From positions 246,001 through 310,000 of the forward strand of contig CAJHNH020007924.1 in assembly GCA_905116865.2 (NCBI GenBank): a DNA stretch of 64,000 nucleotides, written 5' to 3'. The DNA is from Candidula unifasciata (Eukaryota; Mollusca; Gastropoda; Stylommatophora; Geomitridae). Made by a program: the position numbers and the translations under genes. Shown one piece after another: positions 35,910-48,364 of the stretch (its first letter is position 1; each line of letters begins with the position of its first letter). The notes under the pieces are model-generated. The model saw nothing but the letters and a program-made list of their open reading frames with translations. It did not search any database and was not told the origin of the DNA.

Positions 35910-36062
35910 CCTGCAGTAGTCAGAAATATGGACAAGACTGCAACTCTGTGTGCTCTCAGTTCTGTGAGTTTGGGAACATGAGTCAGTCTGTGTGTGATCA
36001 CATCCATGGGACCTGTCTGTTGGGTTGTCAGGCTGGCTACTTAGGATCCATGTGTGAAGAGT
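35910..36062 (+). CDS. Exon 15: array EGF exon, type B
   Basis: This 153-base exon (phase 1 to 1) has acceptor TCTTTTCAG and donor GTGAGT. It reads CSSQKYGQDCNSVCSQFC, EFGNMSQSVC, CLLGCQAGYLGSMC, EEC. About 130 bases of its upstream intron match the introns before the B exons at 54136 and 61802, showing that intron was copied with exon. Confidence 0.92.
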
Positions 36063-36493
36063 GTGAGTTGACATATAAAACACATGATTGTCTCTATAAC
36101 CTAATATCTGCATTTCCATCACTCTGTTTATGGGTCATCCATTTGTTGTTAATATGTCTATGCTTGTTTTCTGTTTATCTCTTTAGGTTCGTTGGTCAAT
36201 AGAACCTGTTTTGACTGGTCCCAAAAAATCACCCATCAGCCACTGTGTGCCATATTTTGAATTCTGATCACATTGTAAATGAAAAAGGTGCATTTTGAAT
36301 TATTTACAATTCATCCAACCTCAGATTATTGAGGTTTGTGGAAACAACTGCTATAAACTGGTTTAGTCTAGAATTATGCAGACAAAAGAGCTTGATCTTC
36401 AGTTTGCATATGACCAGGTGCAACAGATAGTTCAACTGTTACTCTAGTATGCACCTGATGAGATACAGCAAAATATGCCAGGCAATAAATTGT

Positions 36494-36872
36494 GCAGTGG
36501 TGTGAGCCTCGAGTGCTAGAGGTTCCAGGTTCAATCCCCGGTAAGGGTTTGGATTTGTTCATGTTGACATGACTTTTAGTTATTTCCCTTGGTCTCTGGG
36601 TAGTGAGATAGGACACCCGTGTGTATTGTTGCGCACGTAAAAACGCCTTTGACAGTCGGAAATCGCAAAAGTGGGCTAACAGCGCTGCCCAGGCAAAATT
36701 TGAAGTTAAAGATCTATCCCCAGTATTTCATTATCCTCGCTGGTGCTTCAGAGCCTGAGCACTGTGTTGAGCTTCTTCGGACTTGGACATGAGTTGGAAG
36801 AGGGAACGGAGCACTTATGGGTTACTACCTGTGTGCCATGATGTTGATCCGTTGTTTAAACTTCAAACTTCT
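36494..36872 (+). mobile_element. SINE family 5 copy
   Basis: It begins AGTGGTGTGAGCCTCGAGTG with GGTTCAATCCCCGG as B box, and ends GTTGATCCGTTGTTTAAACT. It abuts the unclassified repeat at 36446-36495. Confidence 0.85.
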
Positions 36873-37302
36873 GTTCAAATTCACAATGGGGAAACACTGC
36901 TTTGACACCCTGTTACAGAAATTACTAAATTTTTACTGGTTTTTTTAACTGCCTGCTTGTCTGTCTCTAACTTGTCTGTCTTGAAAGGTTTGTACTTCTT
37001 GAGGACCCTTAATAAAAAGTAGTATATGAAAGTTGCTTTATTGCTGTATCTAGGGGGGTCTCTGAGAACACAGCCCCAGTGCTAGGGTCATAAATAGGGG
37101 CTATAAGAAGCCACAGATGTGTAGTGACTAGAGTACTTATTAAGCCTGAGATCAAATATCTATCAAGTTTAGACCTGTGTACAGCTTGATTAAAAAGTCA
37201 GTCACTTGTATTACTTATCCTGTATTTATTCCTGCCCTTTCGCCTCACCATGAGGTGTATTAGGTACATGGTGTTAGTTTTGTATTCCATTAGCCGATTA
37301 GG

Positions 37303-38665
37303 TAGGGTGACCATACCATCTTTAGCTGAAAATGGGAAATCCCACTTTTATTTTATTCTGAAATTGGGACATCCCAATAATATTTTTTTCGGAAAATGGG
37401 ACATCCCACTATTTTATTTTGAAAATGGGACATCCCACTAATATTTTATTATGAAAATGGGACATCCCACTAATATTTTATTCTGAAAATGGGACATCCC
37501 ACTTATATTTTGTTCTGAAAATGGGACATCCCACTAATATTTTATTCTGAAATGGGACATCCCACTAATATTTTATTCTGAAAATGGGACATCCCACTAA
37601 TATTTTATTATGAAAATGGGACATCCCACTAATATTTTGTTCTGAAAATGGGACATCCAACTTATATTTTGTTCTGAAAATGGGACATCCCACTAATATT
37701 TTATTCTGAAATGGGACATCCCACTAATATTTTATTCTGAAAATGAGACATACCACTAACAATTTTTTTCTGAAAATTAGACATCCCACTAATATTTTAT
37801 TCTGAAATGGGACATCCCACTAATATTTTATTCTGAAAATGGGACATCCCACTAATATTTTATTATGAAAATGGGACATCCCACTAATATTTTGTTCTGA
37901 AAATGGGACATCCAACTTATATTTTGTTCTGAAAATGGGACATCCCACTAATATTTTATTCTGAAATGGGACATCCCACTAATATTTTATTCTCAAAATG
38001 GGACATCCCACTAATATTTTGTTCTGAAAATGGGACATCCAACTTATATTTTGTTCTGAAAATGGGACATCCCACTAATATTTTGAAATGGGACATCCCA
38101 CTAATATTTTATTCTCAAAATGGGACATCCCACTAATATTTTGTTCTGAAAATGGGACATCCAACTTATATTTTGTTCTGAAAATGGGACATCCCACTAA
38201 TATTTTATTCTGAAATGGGACATCCCACTAATATTTTATTCTGAAATGGGACACCCCACTAATATTTTAAGCTGAAAATGGGACATACAAAGTAGGTGGG
38301 ATATATAGGCCTATAAATTCTGTACGTTATAACAATTAATTAATATTAAAATATTGTTTCTCTAGTTCGGTTGCGTGCCTTGTGGATATCCTTGCTTGCA
38401 AAGGGTAAAAAAAAAAATTTATGTCATATTTCCACACATTTAAGGCATTACAAAGTATCTAAGACTATGAATCTACTATAAAATCTGATAAGGTCTGCAG
38501 ATATAACTACAGGTATCTTTTCTGTTCTTGAGCTTTATTACTAGATTTTTACAAAATAGGATAATTCACGTCTTTATTTTTTTTTCTTTCCTTTTTCAGA
38601 GTTGCCAGCAAGAATCCACCAAAAAAGGGGGTGTCCCCATAAAGACGGGGCATACAGTCACCCTA
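37303..38665 (+). mobile_element. Non-autonomous hAT-like element with minisatellite interior
   Basis: The termini are inverted: TAGGGTGACCATAC at 37303 and CATACAGTCACCCTA ending at 38665. The flanking octamers CGATTAGG (37295-37302) and CAATTGGG (38666-38673) agree at six of eight bases, fitting a decayed 8-bp duplication. The interior is almost entirely a minisatellite. The related element at 50427 shares the 5' end and subterminal GCTGAAAATGGGA. Confidence 0.78.
37325..38290 (+). repeat. Minisatellite, about 29-33-bp unit, about 30 copies
   Basis: Repeats of AAAATGGGACATCCCACTAA plus TATTTTATTCTG, with variants (CCAACTTATATTTTGTTCTG; units lacking one AA). The variants recur in the same order several times (for example around 37640, 37900 and 38030), so blocks of several units were themselves duplicated. 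GGGACATCCC is a near-palindrome in every unit. Confidence 0.95.
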
Positions 38666-40636
38666 CAATTGGGCAATATGGTTATTATTATATTTCTTTA
38701 CTTTTCCCAAATTTTTCTACTGCCCATTTCGCCTGGATCAGTCTAGTCTGTATTTAAAAATCGCTGTTTGTGTTTCAAACATAAAATCAGTGGATCAGAA
38801 GGAAATACTGAGCTAATTTGGCTCCCAAGAAGCAAATGATGTCAACTAATATTTTCTCAAGTCATTTATTTTGGATACATTACTTGACAGTAGTTTGTTT
38901 AACTGCCCATAAACAATACTTCAGAAAGTAGTGTGGTGGTTTCCACATGTATTCCACACTGAATGAGTAGAAGAAATTAACTGGATTGATCTTTAATCTT
39001 TCAGCCTGTGAAAATGGAACATTTGGAGTAGACTGCAATTCTTCCTGCTCTGAGTTCTGTGTGAAAGGAAACATCAATGAGTCTGTCTGTGATCATACTG
39101 ATGGTAGATGTCTTCATGGATGCCAGGTTGGATATCAGGGACCCAAATGTGATCAACGTAGGTTGCCATTTATTTAACTGTAAATGTTGTCATCATGTCA
39201 TCATAATCATTGTCTCATGACACTACGTTTTATTGGGTTACCTGTTGCTGTTGACTTTCTGTTGAGTTCTTTTCCACTTCTGTTGGTAGATGCAGTGGAC
39301 TTCATTCTACCTGTTTGAGGCTGTGGATTAGTCAGCCAAGTTCTGTGTCTAGGTTTTTCTTGGTCTGCGTCTCCTCTACTGTTCTATGAAGTATTATTTT
39401 GGGGAAGTCTATAGATCTTATTAAATGTCTGTATCATTACATTTTCTATCTTTTTACTGGATATGATTCAGACACTGGCTGCCCTGGTAAAACAGGCCTT
39501 TATGTTTGACTGTTGTTGAATTTGTATTTCAGTTATAAAGGATTCACTTGTCTGCTTCATTTTTATAATTTTTACTGTATTATGCACCTGATGAGATACA
39601 TCGAAATATGCTAGGCAATAATTTGTGCGAGCTGTTGTTTGTGTCTTCTTTGTTCAAATATCTTTTTACTGTTGTTGAAAGCATAGTCATGTACATTGCT
39701 GTAAATGTAGGCAATATTTGTTTTGTCTTCTTGATTTAAAAAAAAAACCTATCTAGAATTTGCTTCCACGTGTTATCTCTATTTTTAATATACTAAAACT
39801 TTCCATTGTCACAGTGTTCTCTTTAGTTGTCTGTTGATAAAGGCTTGTTACCCGAATATTCTTTACTGTATGTCATTATATATTTGTAAAGCTGATCTTG
39901 CACAATTTGTGTTATTTCCACTTATTTACTGCTATAGTTTATTTGCTACGGATATAAATAAAAGCTGTTATTTCCTATTATCTCTTAAATGATGTAATCA
40001 TTTCCCAATATTTTATGTTGGATCTCTCTCTGTCCTCTACAGTATCTTTAACTTAACCTTGTATTTTTATCTTAACCTTATCTTAATCACTACAATGATA
40101 ATTAGTATTAATTAGTTATTAGACAAATGTTTTTGCTCATTTATACTTTTGTTATTTTGTTTTAAAAAAAGCATAATATATGTGAATTAATTGATGTTGA
40201 AAGAATAGAAATAAGAAGGGCAGAATAATACACTGGTCCTTCATTCTCATTTTCTGAACCTTTTGAAAATAAAGTTTGTGTTTTCATTCTCTGCAGCACA
40301 TGACACCCCCTGCCTAATCTTCATGACTAGCATCTCAGCTGGCTATCTTTGAATGTTTAATTTTGAATTAAGAATCAGCATCCCAGCACTCCTGAAACCC
40401 TTGTATTGTTGGATATTTTCACCCTGATTGAGAAGATTGGGGGAAAATGCCCCGGGGGCACCATAAGACCGAGAGAAGCCAGGTACTCGGATAAAACAAG
40501 GTTCTCAAGGGAGGGAACGACCACCTGTTACCACATGGAACCCAAGGAGAACGACCACGTGTCACCACATTGAACCAACACTGGTTACAACATCAGACCA
40601 CAGTCTGATCAGACAGTATGTGTTGACCGTTTGAAT
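38666..40636. other. Intron sequence around exon 16
   Basis: Excluding exon 16 (39005-39157), no coding or structured repeat was recognised except the short repeat at 39579-39629 and a TTTGAAAATAAAGTTTGTGT block at 40261-40280 that matches TTTGAAAATAAAGTTTGTTC at 22093-22112, probably a shared retroposon 3' end. Confidence 0.5.
39005..39157 (+). CDS. Exon 16: array EGF exon, type A
   Basis: This 153-base exon (phase 1 to 1) has acceptor AATCTTTCAG and donor GTAGGT. It reads CENGTFGVDCNSSCSEFC, KGNINESVC, CLHGCQVGYQGPKC, DQR. It is the most diverged of the intact A exons in the central loop (NINESV in place of DISESA), consistent with an older copy. Confidence 0.92.
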
Positions 40637-41337
40637 TTTTTTTTAATTACCAAATGTCCACACACAAAGACCCCACTCGCCCGAGTGTTGGGACCAAACT
40701 GATAACGATATGCCTGACGCAGGATGTAAAATTCTGTCGGGCCAACGGTTCGTCAAAGAAATCTAACGTGCGAAGAAAAAGAATGTACCTATTCATGTGG
40801 TCACAAATGTCCAGAACCCACGAGCTGCTCCCCGCTGACTTCCAGAGGGCGCAGCTCTTGTAGAGCGGGAAGCCTAATACGGTTGTGAGGTTAAGCAGGC
40901 ATGTGCAGGACGTGACGATTCCTTGGGTGAGCCCAGAACCAGAGCGCCATGTGCCGGCTCTGCATACATGGAAGCCTCCTTGGATGGCGGGGAAGGCCCA
41001 TGATCTGCCCCTGCCTTCCCTTGAGGGCTAACCGTTCCACGGGGGGCTGCCCCAAAGGGGTACTCCGGGGGCAATACCTGCGGAGAAGGAGACAAAGTTG
41101 ACTCCACACAAATCAGGCAACGTCTCGACCCACACAAAACAATGGCCACAGTCAACCTAGAAATAGGCCTGATGTCTTCCTTCGAAGTCGGAGTCGGAGT
41201 ACAGCTGACCATGAGGCAGGGAACATTAAAACGGTTGTACACGCAAAAATCATGTCCGGGTGATAGCCAAAAGTCCAAGCGGACGATTAACCGGGACCTT
41301 CCGCCGGAATTCACAGCCGGTGAACGATAAAAAAAAA
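40637..41337 (+). mobile_element. 1.36-kb retroposon, 5'-truncated copy 3
   Basis: It matches only the 3' half of copies 1 and 2 (from AAATGTCCACACACAAAGAC) and ends GCCGGTGAACGAT plus poly(A). A near-exact 13-bp duplication flanks it (TGACCGTTTGAAT 40624-40636 against TGACCGTTGGAAT 41338-41350). 5' truncation with an A-tail is the classic outcome of target-primed reverse transcription. Confidence 0.82.
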
Positions 41338-42024
41338 TGACCGTTGGAATGAGAGGGCATGTGTGTGTGATCCAGTGTGAATAAGACGACGACTAGACTA
41401 CAACATTCATCAAAGTAAAGTCCACCCAACTCAGTTGCGGGAAACCACGAATGCAGTGACCAGAGTCATCCATGTGGAGATGTTGAAGTGAAGACGTAGA
41501 ACTCCAGAGTGTGAATGCGTCAGGATTCAATCTATTGGTGTCTGAACGATGAGTTGCTCGAATGCTGTTGAATAGGACATGGGCTGGACATATTGTGTAA
41601 GTGCTTCAATGTTAATAAACAGTTAGGTATCATGGAGACGGTATCTACTCGTAACATCTATGGCATTGTAGAGTGTCAGTCATATCATCAATTAGACTAC
41701 ACCCCCTAGACAACAGACAAAGACCGAGCAGACAATTATTGCAACCCTCATAAGTGCTCCGTCCCCATCTTCAGCAGCAAGCGAAGAGTTAAAATTCGGA
41801 TGGTACCAGTAACTGTCTGATTGTATAACTGTTTCGGATTTCCCCTGAGCGTTAGCCAGATCCCCTTGTAACTCCTCGCAGTACCATTCTCCTCAGACCG
41901 TTATGATCTATCTGTTCCTCGGGACTATTCACTTGCTCCCAAAGGAGTAATCTTTAAAAGGTGACAGAATAATTTTCCTGATTCATATTGAGGAAAGTCA
42001 ATTTTTTTGGTTTGGTCCTTTCAG

Positions 42025-42177
42025 CCTGCAGTGGTCAAACATATGGACAAGACTGCAGCTCTGTGTGCCCTCAGTTCTGTGGAGTTGGCAACGTGAGTCA
42101 ACCTGTGTGTGATCACATCCATGGGACCTGTCTGCTGGGTTGTCAGGCTGGCTACTTAGGATCCATGTGTGAAGAGT
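42025..42177 (+). CDS. Exon 17: array EGF exon, type B
   Basis: This 153-base exon (phase 1 to 1) has acceptor GTCCTTTCAG and donor GTGAGT. It reads CSGQTYGQDCSSVCPQFC, GVGNVSQPVC, CLLGCQAGYLGSMC, EEC. It starts the second B-C-A set. The loop GVGNVSQP differs from the EVGNMSQS of other B exons, mostly by amino-acid-changing substitutions. Confidence 0.92.
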
Positions 42178-42757
42178 GTGAGTTGACATATATTCTCATG
42201 ATTGTCTGTGTATCCGGTTTTGCATATTTCTATCCTTCCTTCTCTCTGACTTTCCATCTGTCTATTTGTCCAGCATTTTTCAACACCTGTATATTTGTTG
42301 AGACATTACCTTGAGACTTGAAATCCCCTTTATGTTTCATTTACATGCCTGTATATGAAAGGTCCAAGATATGTGTTTACACTTACGACACCAAGCCTTA
42401 TATATAAAATAGCATGCACTCCAATAACAACATCAGTATCGGCACCAGAAGTAACAATGGAAATAATACTCCTAAAGCTTCTAAGAAAGAAGCTGAAATA
42501 AAATTATACTATAAAAGTTATACTGTAAAAGTAATGTCTGACAATACTCACCCAGCATACACAACATTCAACCAACCACACAATTCAGCTGAGAACTCAA
42601 CTAGCCAAATGATAAGCTGGCAACTGCATGTAATAGCATGTCAGAATTACCAAATTCAGAAACTCATAAATTTATGTGCATACTTAAAAAGTACAACTGT
42701 TGTCTCACCATGGGATATTGTAAAACTGGTAATTGACTATCACTTAGCAGTTATACA

Positions 42758-43101
42758 GGCTGTGTGGTCTCGATGCATTGCATTCACCCCGAGTGCTGGA
42801 GGTCCCGGGTTCAGGCCCAGGTAAAAGCTGGGATTTTTCATGGAACTTATAGTAATTTTCCTTGGTCTCTGGGTAGTAAGATTGGACGCCCGTGTGTGTT
42901 ATTGCGCACATAAAAAACATCCTAACAGTTGGAAATTGAAAAAGAGTAGCCTAACAGCACTGCCTTGGCAAAGTATTTGAGGATTCTTGCTGTTGCTACA
43001 GTGTTCGTGCACTGCGCTGAGATTCTTCAAGAATTGAGTTAGAAGTAGAATGAAGCACTTATGTGCCTTGATGTTGATCCGTTGTTTAAACCTAAAACCT
43101 A
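42758..43101 (+). mobile_element. SINE family 5 copy
   Basis: It begins GGCTGTGTGGTCTCGATGCA with a B-box-like GGGTTCAGGCCC, carries GGTCTCTGGGTAGTAAGATT and ends GTTGATCCGTTGTTTAAACC. Confidence 0.83.
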
Positions 43102-44373
43102 AAGTTGTTCAAAATAAAAAGGGTAAAACTTAAAATTTTGAAAGAAGAAACCAATTCAATGAAAGTCTAACGTTTTATACAGATGAGAAGATGAAACAAA
43201 TTGAGAAAAACATTCAGCTTGACATGCAATATTTCAATATTCCCCATAGTTGACAGTCTGCACTTACTAGAAATGGTTTATAATAATCCCCATCTATTGG
43301 CTGGAATGTAACTAAATGGATGAGGCTTTGAAATTTTGAATGGTGATAAAATTGTTTCTAGTGTGACTAACTTTAAAAAAAGATAAAATTGGTAACAATG
43401 AAGGATCAGTCCTTAACCTTACAACTAGCCACTCAAAAGCAGAAAAAATGTTATTAAAATTTATCGACTGGTTTCAAATGCAAGAAGAAGCATGTCCAAC
43501 ACAGAATCTACTTCTGCGTAAGATAAGGAACATTGCTGTGCTGAAAGCTCTAGCCTCAAAGATACAGAAGGAGATGTTAGATTATATTAAATTAACATAG
43601 GTTTATAGATTACAATACACTTTGGTACATTACTACACATATATTAAAGTTTATATTTAACACTTTGTAAAATTTAATACAATATGTATGTATTATTCAC
43701 TTTTAAAGGATTTTATTTTCATTTTCGCCCTAAACAGTCAATGAAATTATGTTACTGTACATATGTATAAAGAGATTTCTGTTATCCATCTGTTCAGTTA
43801 TTGTTCTCAGCGCTGGTCCAGACAGTGATGATTAATTGAAGTTTTCCTTTGCTATACATGTTTGTTTTTTTAACATCATTATGTTTTGATAAGGGGAACT
43901 TATGCCAGGTGCAGCAAGCTTAGAAATGTATTTGTTCAATGGAGATATAATGGAGCAATTTATATAATTGTATGATTCTATCACGAATAAAACTAGATAA
44001 ACCTAGGACAACAATAAAGAAATAGAGGTGATTTTTAGAACATTAAATGTAGTATTAAAAAACCCAGCTGAAATGTAAAAAGGATGCCAACAGATAAATG
44101 CATTTATATTCCAACTGATACAGCTATTAAAACATCCAAACACAACTATGTCCCCAGAGCAACAAATTGTTTATAGCACATCACTTTACACCCTGGCTAT
44201 GCTAGTAATGCCAGACACTGAAAATGGGCAGAACTCGGATACAGAAAAAAAAAGATATTGTACATTCACTTTTTAATGACCGCAGCCAGTGCCACCTATC
44301 AAACATTGAACTGCCAACCTTCCTCCTCATGATGCTTGAGGCAAAAGTGAAAGAGAACATGGTGCTGAGGAGA

Positions 44374-44655
44374 AGAATGTGCCTCAGATTTACAGCAGAC
44401 ATCAAACAAGGTGTTGAAGAGAAGAATGTGCTTCAGATTTACAGCAGACATCAAACAAGGTGTTGAAGAGAAGAATCTGCCTCTGATTTACAGCAGACAT
44501 GAAACAAGGTGTTGAAGAGAAAGATGTGCCTCAGATTTATAGCAGACATCAAACAAGGTGCGGAAGAGAAACAAAATGTGCCTCAGAGTTGCAGCAGATA
44601 TGAAACAAGGTGTTAAAGAGAAAGATGTGCCTCAGAGTTACAGCAGACTGGAAAC
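44374..44655 (+). repeat. 49-bp minisatellite, about 5.7 copies
   Basis: Unit begins AAGAATGTGCCTCAGATTTA and continues CAGCAGACATCAAACAAGGT and GTTGAAGAG. One unit is four bases longer. It lies in the intron between exons 17 and 18. Confidence 0.92.
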
Positions 44656-45589
44656 ATCCTTTTCATGATACTTTGGGTGAGACTAAGGGACATAGGCTGA
44701 AGAAAGGCAGCTCTTTGATGCACAGGCTAGGGACACTATCTGAAACAATAATTCTCAACCTGTAGGTCGCAGGTATTCACTGAAGCTATGAAGTAACAAG
44801 GAAATTAAATGTAAGGTTGAGGGTCGCCACAACATGAGTAGATGTATTAAAGAGTCACCACATAAGAAAGGTGGAGAGCCACTGATCTAAAATGTTTGTG
44901 GAGTTGATAGGAAAATGCCTGGTCAGAAATCGATCACAGTACACCCAGCAAAACAGACTTGTATAGAATGATAGTTACTGCAGGCTGTGGATGAGCTGAG
45001 TTGATAGCTGGTGACAAAAAGGCATCAGTGCAACAACTTGTCAATGACAATCCACATCAAGGTGTGGTTATTATATACACAGAAGGTTGTGTGGTGAGAA
45101 ATTAAAAAGAGTGGACAGGGTTTCATCACAGAGAAGTGTGATCAATAAAGACAAAAAAGCCTTGCATATAACATCCCAATCTTAGCATAAAAATGTTGGA
45201 TGTGGGTTAATGCTGTAATGGCAACTTCCTGATGGCTGAAAAATAGTGCAACCTGATATGTAATTTTAGTGGACTCCTGAAACATGCATCAGAAAATACA
45301 AACTGGCATCCTGTGCCTAGGGTGGCTTGTGTCCCTTGATAGGATGGGATGGAAAATGAAAAGACTTGCAGACTGGTTGCTGTGACTATCTGGCTGCTGA
45401 TCTTTATGATAAGAGGAAAACTCTGGGATCAGGTGTGTAGGGAAGAGGAACAGGCAGAGCATCAACATAGCTTGATTCAGCAGGGAGTGAGCTGTAGATC
45501 TGGATTAAGTACTGTGTGAAGGAGATAAGATAGGACTCGCTTAAGTTACCATTGGCACCATAGAAAATATAGTGCCAATGGTTACCGGA

Positions 45590-46070
45590 TTAGGAAGCAG
45601 CTGTACACAGGTCTAATTGTAACTGACTCACAGAGTATGTTAAAAGGTGGAGACAGGCATACCCCATGCAAATAACAAGCATCGCTTCAGAGGTCCTGGG
45701 TAGTTAGCGTCATTTTGATATTTTCTCCAGGTTATGGTAGTGTGTTAGGAAATTAGCAAGCAGATAGACTGGCTGGTTCTGGTCCACTCGGCGGTGAAAT
45801 AATGAATGACAATCAAGATGTTGTAAGGGCCCTTTGGTGAACAGTGCCAAAGCACAAATAGATCATTACAGAATGAGAAGAATGGCCCTGTGAGGAGTTA
45901 TCGGGAAATCTGGCCGACTGTCAATGCACAAGGAAAAGATGAGACGGATGTATGATCAGACGGTTACTAGTACTCTCAGATTTGGAACTCTTCACTTGCT
46001 GCTGCAGACAGGGGTGGAGCTTTTATGAGAGTGTCCCGAGTGCTATGATGTTGATTCTTTAAAAAAATTT
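45590..46070 (+). mobile_element. Degraded LINE RNase H family fragment
   Basis: GTCTAATTGTAACTGACTCA encodes the LIVTDSQSM block of RNase H. The rest follows the order seen at 46790 and 54365. Many disruptions. Confidence 0.65.
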
Positions 46071-46268
46071 CAAATTCTTAACATTCAAGCATTGGCACCA
46101 TAAGCTTGAAAACTCTATATTGAAATAGGGGACAGGCCATGTGGGAATGTCCCCAGTTCAGCTTTTTAAAAAATTTTTGACCCATTTGTCAATTTAGTCA
46201 TAATTTTATGAATATAACTTTATTGCAATATCTGTATGAAAATGCCTGTTCTAAACCCTATCTTACAG

Positions 46269-46421
46269 TCTGTGACAATGGAATCTATGGTCCTGGCTGC
46301 AGTCTGCACTGTCCTGAACTCTGCAAGATCGAAGACGTGAGTGAAACCATCTGTCACCACACTAATGGAACATGCCTGCAGGGGTGTCAGGATGGTTACA
46401 CAGGGCCAGTGTGTAATCAGT
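46269..46421 (+). CDS. Exon 18: array EGF exon, type C
   Basis: This 153-base exon (phase 1 to 1) has acceptor ATCTTACAG and donor GTAAGT. It reads CDNGIYGPGCSLHCPELC, IEDVSETIC, CLQGCQDGYTGPVC, NQC. It is the second and last type C exon. Its homology with exon 13 extends upstream (CTGTCTTACAG against CTATCTTACAG), again pointing to duplication of exon plus flanks. Confidence 0.92.
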
Positions 46422-46789
46422 GTAAGTATGCCATTTTACTTTACTGTGATAAACTAATACAGCAATGGAGTTGTAGGCTGACGCTTGTTAAGTCATACCT
46501 TAGGGAAGCAGCCAACAAAAGCCACCTTCTTCATAAAGCCCTGGATACAGCTGTGGGTCACAGGTTGATTACAGGGAAGTCTTGGATGCAGAAGACGTGA
46601 TTAGAGATGTGTGTATGCTAGAAATAAATTTGAAGAGCAGAGGAGGAGTAGGTCAAAGTGTCAGAGCAACAACAACAATAACAAAAAGACGTGTGTAGTG
46701 TTTTAATCAAATTTGGCTGGGAGTGAAGGGATTGCCTAGCAGGCACTACAGAATCATTCTTTAACTACTGATTCATGGTAACTCCTGCT

Positions 46790-47465
46790 TTTTTATACAG
46801 ATGGCTCTGTATTTTGAGGCAGAAGTGTGTGTGTGTGGTTGGGTGTGTGTGTGTGTGCAGTTGATAGCGAAAGTGAATGGGACACTTATTGCAACAGACT
46901 AGTATATTATATAAAAACATCTAGTCTGAGAAAGGAAGTGGAGGCAGTCACAGAGGCTCTCCACTGGCTTTAGAACCAGCTGCACACACATATAGTGATA
47001 GTAGCTGACTCTTAAAGCATATTAAGAATAGAAGAGAAAGGTATGCTCTGTGCAGGGTGGTAGACATCGTTTCAGAGGTCCCAGGTATTTAGTATTCCTT
47101 AAGTATTTTCTCCAGGGTATGCCGGAGTGTTTGGACATAAATATGTGGTCAGATTGGCTGGTTGTGCACCAGTAGATGGTGAATTTATGCATGAAAAGCT
47201 AGACATGGTCAAGGCCCTTTGTAGCAGGTGAACTAAGCCGAGGTTCGAAAAGATTATCATGGACTGAAGAGAGGGGTACAGCTGGGAGTGACCAGAAGAT
47301 CAGGTCGACACTGTACTCTTGGAGGAAAGGCAAGGCGGGCGTATAATCAAAATACTACTGGAACCATCAGAACTGGAAATCTTCGCTGGCTACTGAAGAT
47401 TAGGACAGAGTGCTTATAGGAATGTCTTGAGTGCTGTGATGTCAGTTCTAAGCTCAACACCTGTC
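46790..47465 (+). mobile_element. Degraded LINE RNase H family fragment
   Basis: It contains an initial TDGSV block (ACAGATGGCTCTGT), then IVIVADS-like, GYAGVFGHK-like and GTIRTGNLRWLLKIRTE-like pieces with stops between them. It is the longest + strand copy of this family. Confidence 0.7.
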
Positions 47466-47695
47466 TGAGAAATCAACAAAGATGGATTGAACAAGGGCAG
47501 TCACAAAATGGAACAAGGCTTTATACAATATTTTTGGGGCTTTACACCTCAATTAGACTTGTCTCTCTCTTTTGAAATTGCTCCCTGCACTGTCATACAC
47601 CATTGCCAAAGTGGTTTCTAATAGTTTAAGAATCCTGGCAAATTGTTTTATGGGGCAGCATGCAAATCTTGCAGTAAATTTTTCCTGATATTAGT

Positions 47696-48120
47696 GAACA
47701 TTATATAAGTAGACAACACATAAGCAAACAATATGTAGGTAAACAATATTTAAGTAAACAGTATAAAGCAAACTCTATGCATGTAAACACTATATAAGTA
47801 AACACTATATATTCAAACACTACATAAATAAACACTATATAAGTAAACACTGTATAAGTAAACATTATATAGGTAAACAATGCATAAGTAAACAATGCAT
47901 AAGTAAACACTATATAAGTAAACACTATATATTCAAACACTACATAAATAAACACTATATAAGTAAACACTGTATAAGTAAACATTATATAGGTAAACAA
48001 TGCATAAGTAAACAATGCATAAGTAAACAATGCATAAGTAAACAATGCATAAGTAAACACTTTATTAGTAAAAACTATATATAAGTAAACATTATATAAA
48101 TGTACATTATATAAGTAAAC
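47696..48120 (+). repeat. AAGTAAAC minisatellite, left part
   Basis: About 15-16-bp units of the type AAGTAAACACTATAT/AAGTAAACAATGCAT; a roughly 120-bp block is duplicated within it (from about 47795 and 47915). It continues on the other side of the SINE at 48121-48364. Confidence 0.93.
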
Positions 48121-48364
48121 CGGAGTCGCCGTGGCCGAGCGGCTTGGTCGTGGGTTCGCACCCACCCGGACTATTTTCAAAAATAACCTTGGCTCCCAGG
48201 TTGACTCAGCCTTGAGTGGGTACCGGGTGCAGTCCTGGAAAAGTAAAGGCGGCCGGCGTGATGCTGACCGCATCACCCATCCTGTGCCGATTGGTCTATA
48301 AAAATATAGGTCTAGCCCTACATGCCCTATACGTCTAAAGGCGAGGAAAAGGGTCCTTTACTTT
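48121..48364 (+). mobile_element. SINE family 1, most complete copy
   Basis: Its head CGCCGTGGCCGAGCGGCTTG supplies an A-box-like TGGCCGAGCGG, and GTGGGTTCGCACCC a B-box-like element, but the two are closer than in a real tRNA. The body ends GAAAAGGGTCCTTTACTTT. It is flanked by TATATAAGTAAAC on both sides (48108-48120, 48365-48377), consistent with a 13-bp target duplication although the host repeat makes this ambiguous. Confidence 0.88.

Larger units (their letters stand above)
42178..45540. other. Large intron after exon 17, remaining sequence
   Basis: Apart from the SINE at 42758 and the minisatellite at 44374, this is AT-rich. 43400-43600 has a possible open piece (KAEKMLLKFIDWFQMQEEAC) that could be a transposon-derived peptide of unknown family. 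No EGF or lectin exon found. Confidence 0.5.

Noticed and set aside
37325..38290. CRISPR array
   Set aside because: Units are directly abutting with no unique spacers, inside a transposon in a eukaryotic intron.
48121..48180. A genuine tRNA gene
   Set aside because: A- and B-box-like sequences are present but too close together, with no cloverleaf or anticodon arm. It is continuous with a repeated SINE body.
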